Shown here: one piece after another, positions 60,901 to 64,000 of the stretch | Position numbering within the stretch: the stretch's first letter is position 1 | How the letters are laid out: every line of letters begins with the position of its first letter | DNA from: Beaufortia kweichowensis | Lineage: Eukaryota; Chordata; Actinopteri; Cypriniformes; Gastromyzontidae | NCBI GenBank assembly: GCA_019155185.1 | Contig: CM032795.1 | Span: forward strand, 17,649,795 to 17,713,794 | Reading direction: 5' to 3' | DNA length: 64,000 nt | The notes under the pieces: model-generated | The model's input: only the letters and a program-made list of their open reading frames with translations | Database searches by the model: none | Told to the model about the DNA's origin: nothing | Made by a program: the position numbers and the translations under genes

Positions 60901-63656
60901 ACTGTCCCACAGTTCACGGGCCTTCTGCATGTTCTTACAGTGTAAGGCCTGTTCGGGGTGATCAGATATAATCGACACTGTAATAACTGCACAGACTGTA
61001 ATCAGCAGAAAGACATTAGTTAATGAGGAATGGACAGATGCAACCGTGTAGTGTTTCCTCACCTCTATCCTCGCCCAGATCTGCATTATTGTGCAGGACA
61101 GATCTCCACTTTCACTGAACCCTGGGAAAGAGCGAGACAACGGTTAGGTCTATAAGTCTCCTTTTCTACCGCATATCATTTTCACTCACAGATACACTTA
61201 CGTTCTTCCACGTCTTGTTTCAGGTAGTCAAGAGAGCGTGTGAAAGCCGCCCGCAGCTCATCCAGCTCCCTGCTCCACTCTGCAATGATCAACAAATCCA
61301 TCAATAATGAAACACAAGATCACTGATCTGTTATCAGCAGTTATAATAGAGTTAAGATTAAAAATGTACGAGCGAAGAACTGAAGAGCGTTTAAAGATAA
61401 ACTCTTACCTTTGCTGAAATCAACCCGTCTCCTCAGGTAGTCTAGATAGGATTGCCAGATTTCTACATAATCAGTAGCTTGTATAAATCCTGCATTCAAC
61501 GCCTTTTCGAACACATCTGAGAACAAACAAGAAATTATGCTCAGTGTTTAAGTTCATGTCACTTCTTGTGTGCTTTAAATCATCTGTTTAATTCCTGCAA
61601 AAGTTTTTAGCACTTCATACTGATTCAATATTCTGAACTCTTTTTTGGGGTAAACCATTTCTTTAACAGCCCTGATGACATAAAAATCATGGACATCAGT
61701 ACCTGATACTGTTTGATGATCTGATCCGTGTCTCTCCAGAGCCAAAAGATAGCTCTTCCACAGGCCCATGGTCCAGGGACAGTTCCTCACGGCTCGCTCG
61801 TGAACAGATAAAACTAGATCTTTAATCTTTAACTGACGATCCTGGGGCACAAGAGGAGAAAGAAAAGGTGCATTTTGAGAAAAGTCATGATTCACAGAGA
61901 AATAATTCAAGCAGGTAGTAACTGAGCTGGCATCTGCAAGGAGCAGCTGTTTGGCTCAAAAGCAAGAATATTTATGACCTAAAAGTTCAGACTGTGGAAA
62001 ATACCTTTTTCAATTTGACATAAAAAAATGATATACTATATACAGTATATATAGTAGTATATATTCCAGAATGGAAAGGTCAAGGGCTGATGTGTTTCAT
62101 ACTTTGTGGAAAATTGTGGATTGTTTCCCAAACAAAAAAGAGAAACCTGAGATACACAATGCTGTTAGTATCTTGTTTTAATTTTACAAAAAAGAATATT
62201 AATTTATTTTTCAAAAAGCATTTAAGCCCTACAAGGTAACAGACCTGCAACAAAAATGTCACACCGTATCCATTGTGCATATTTTAGGAAGAGCAGGTGC
62301 GTGTGATGAGCAGCCTATAATGACTCATAATCACAGCCAATCCAACGCTGCCATTCTCCTGCCAACCCATTTACGAGCAGCTCTGCTTTTCAAAGCTTAT
62401 GTGTCTAGCCTCGAGCCACAAGAGACGATCAGCAGGGAATCACTTCTCTGTCGCGAGCAAAGCGAGAGATTACATATACAACTAGGCTAAATCTGTCTCT
62501 GGGAAACTGACGCACATCAATAATCATTCAGTAAAATGCAAAAATGCCTTTACAAATGGGAGATGCATAAAATCCACGCTTTTGGCTCCGCCGACTCAAC
62601 ATCTGATCATTGGCTTCGCTCAATCAAAAGACTGAATGAGGATATCTGCTGGGTGCGCTGTTCCTTGAAGCATGCCAGGAAGTTAGTTACTAAGGATTTC
62701 GGTCATTGCACAAAAGCAAAAAGGTTTGAGAGCTATTGATTCACCAGAATGAAAGTCACAGACCAATGAAACAGTAAGGTACCATCCAAAATGCCACCAT
62801 AACCAATCACAATATTAAAATATTAAGTTGACCTTGATTTCACTTTCAGTACTTGTGTTAAAGAAATAAAAAAGTCATTCCGTCATGGAAACTACATTTA
62901 ATCCTCACTCCTCAAGTTGTTCACATCATCAGTTCTGGAGAAGACTTCAGCACTTTGTAAAAAGTAATCGCCCTTATATCCATTAGGCAAAGCAGTTCTG
63001 TGACTCGTAGTGTGAGGTGCATATCATTTAGTTAAATAGCATCTCAATTTAATCACCAAAGAGAACACAAGCATGAAGTCTTGATTTAATTACTTCACAC
63101 GTATAGCTGCCAGAAATTCAACTGCTTGAATGGGCTCCACCAGCACACTTCAGCCTGTATCCCTAACACAAGACTTCATTTGGTTCATCCTCTGAATCAC
63201 AATGCCCAAATGGATTACAGCTTTGGCTGCTAATATGGCGAAGCTGTCTCCCTTTCTCCTTCTCGCTCTTATTTTTCTCTCCCTCACCTCTCTTTCTGTC
63301 TCGTTAACTTGCAGTTTCCCCCTCTCCATCTGGCGAGTCGCAGGCTCTTTAATGTGTTCTGAGGCTGTTGCCGGTTCACAGCCTGTGCATCTCATTACCG
63401 TTCCATTAAAGCAATTAATACGCTGCTGAATAAACGGAGAGAGACGGGGCTCGTTGTGCACGTGTGGGAGGCTATGACAGAGAATATGTGGGCTGCTCAC
63501 CAGATACGTGGTGTACTTGATCCACAGGTCGGGCACGAGGCAGTTCTCCGCCAGCGCTCTCTCGAATATGATCTGGACTCTGGCTGGATCTCCTTCCTTT
63601 ATCTCGAAATCTATGTAGGCCTGATATTCTGCTAGCTTTGGGGGTTCAGAGACCAG
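57996..63656 (-). CDS. sart3: SART3 spliceosome recycling factor, 13 coding exons (5' part outside window)
   Basis: Exons from 5' to 3' on the minus strand: 63501-63656, 61703-61841, 61409-61516, 61202-61279, 61064-61121, 60839-60948, 60630-60742, 60470-60546, 60137-60305, 59582-60036, 59310-59462, 58287-58474 and 57996-58185. All junctions are GT-AG with matching phases. The product contains HAT repeats (for example AKYANMWLEYYNLERS) and a Lys/Glu-rich nuclear-localisation stretch. Two RRMs follow, with RNP motifs VFVSNLAF and RGYCYVQF, then IFISGLPY and LAYVEYEN. The C-terminal LSm-binding motif is SNEDFARMLLKK. SART3/Prp24 rejoins U4 and U6 snRNPs, and recruits USP15 and USP4. The N-terminal HAT repeats and start lie past 64000. 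Nothing suggests loss of function. Confidence 0.96.
58625..58930 (-). mobile_element. Cyprinid DNA element with TGTGACCCT end, in sart3 intron
   Basis: The right end reads ACTGGTTTTATGGTCTAGGG then TCACA. The interior has TTGGCCGAGAACTATTTAAA, GGTTTGTTAGGAT and TTGCTACAAATGTTCCCGTG-type words that I recognise from a very abundant cyprinid repeat. It lies in the intron between the exons at 59310 and 58474 and shares its terminus with 16790-17018. Confidence 0.7.
61842..63500 (-). other. sart3: Long sart3 intron with two GC-richer islands
   Basis: At 1,659 bp this intron is far longer than its neighbours (about 80-190 bp for most). Islands near 62290-62720 and 63180-63480 are less AT-rich and non-repetitive. 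The second contains ATTACCGTTCCATTAAAGC and CAATTAAT, homeodomain-type core sites. Neither shows a frame joining the sart3 exons. They could be conserved non-coding elements or an unrecognised exon. Confidence 0.4.
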
Positions 63657-64000
63657 CTAGAAAAACAAGATCAACAGCATTAGAAGGTGGTTAAAAATGC
63701 CTGTAAACAAATGACATTCAATTTTTGGAAAAACTTTCTACTTACTGAAAACTGAAAGGTTACATCTGTTCTAATCAAATGATCATAAAAGTACTAAAGT
63801 AATTATCATGCCGCTTAATTATAATTTACTGACTGTGAAATTTAATTGCCAGCTGAATGTTCACAGCAGCTTTACTCTCATGCAGTTCCAACTATTTTGT
63901 CAAGATCAGTGTAATTTAGATGACTATTAAAATTATTCTCCACTCTGTATGGCACCTGTTCAAGATATGAGGTCTTTATGTCAAGCACGTATTGAAATAA
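63657..64000 (-). other. sart3: Partial sart3 intron at the window edge
   Basis: Upstream of the acceptor TTGTTTTTCTAG| at 63657 only AT-rich intron sequence is present; the next exon is outside the window. Confidence 0.7.

Overview
The window looks like a cyprinid-type teleost fish genome. It is AT-rich and split into exons and introns. It carries tRNA-derived SINE remnants and small inverted-repeat DNA elements whose ends (for example TGTGACCCT...AGGGTCACA) I recognise from carp and zebrafish-like genomes. The genes lie in the order wscd2 - chemerin-receptor-like GPCRs - ficd - sart3. From memory this matches the human 12q23.3 order WSCD2-CMKLR1-FICD-SART3. The species is an inference; I could not run a search.

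Layout. 1-5,200: gene-free flank with small repeats. 5,200-28,950: wscd2 on + (CpG-rich non-coding first exon, one internal UTR exon, eight coding exons, 570 codons) encoding a Golgi-type membrane protein with two WSC domains and a sulfotransferase-like domain. About 30,620-38,530: a head-to-tail, decayed tandem copy of the 3' two-thirds of wscd2 and its 3' flank, split by a 2,419-bp Tc1/mariner/IS630-type transposon (32,822-35,240) with perfect 20-bp ends and a broken three-exon transposase. 38,750-47,980: three intronless-CDS GPCRs on -, two chemerin-receptor-like and one strongly divergent. 48,590-49,020: two GA microsatellites with matching flanks. 50,500-53,380: ficd on +, the ER Fic-domain AMPylase/deAMPylase of BiP. 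54,540-56,240: a dense tandem/inverted repeat tract. 57,570-63,656 and past the right edge: sart3 on -, 13 coding exons seen, N-terminus outside the window.

The genes do not form a pathway. They are a conserved syntenic block. Local ties are the GPCR array (tandem duplication, probably chemoattractant sensing by leukocytes) and the wscd2 copy.

Most interesting signals: (1) the third GPCR keeps its disulfide cysteines, acidic extracellular loop and structural prolines and tryptophans but has lost D2.50, the DRY-motif D and R, and the N of NPxxY, the profile of a non-signalling or decoy receptor; (2) the decayed wscd2 tandem copy with its nested transposon; (3) a 13-codon uORF whose stop codon overlaps the ficd start (TGATG); (4) a GC-AG intron in wscd2; (5) a 1.7-kb tract of short repeats with an inverted right arm between ficd and sart3.
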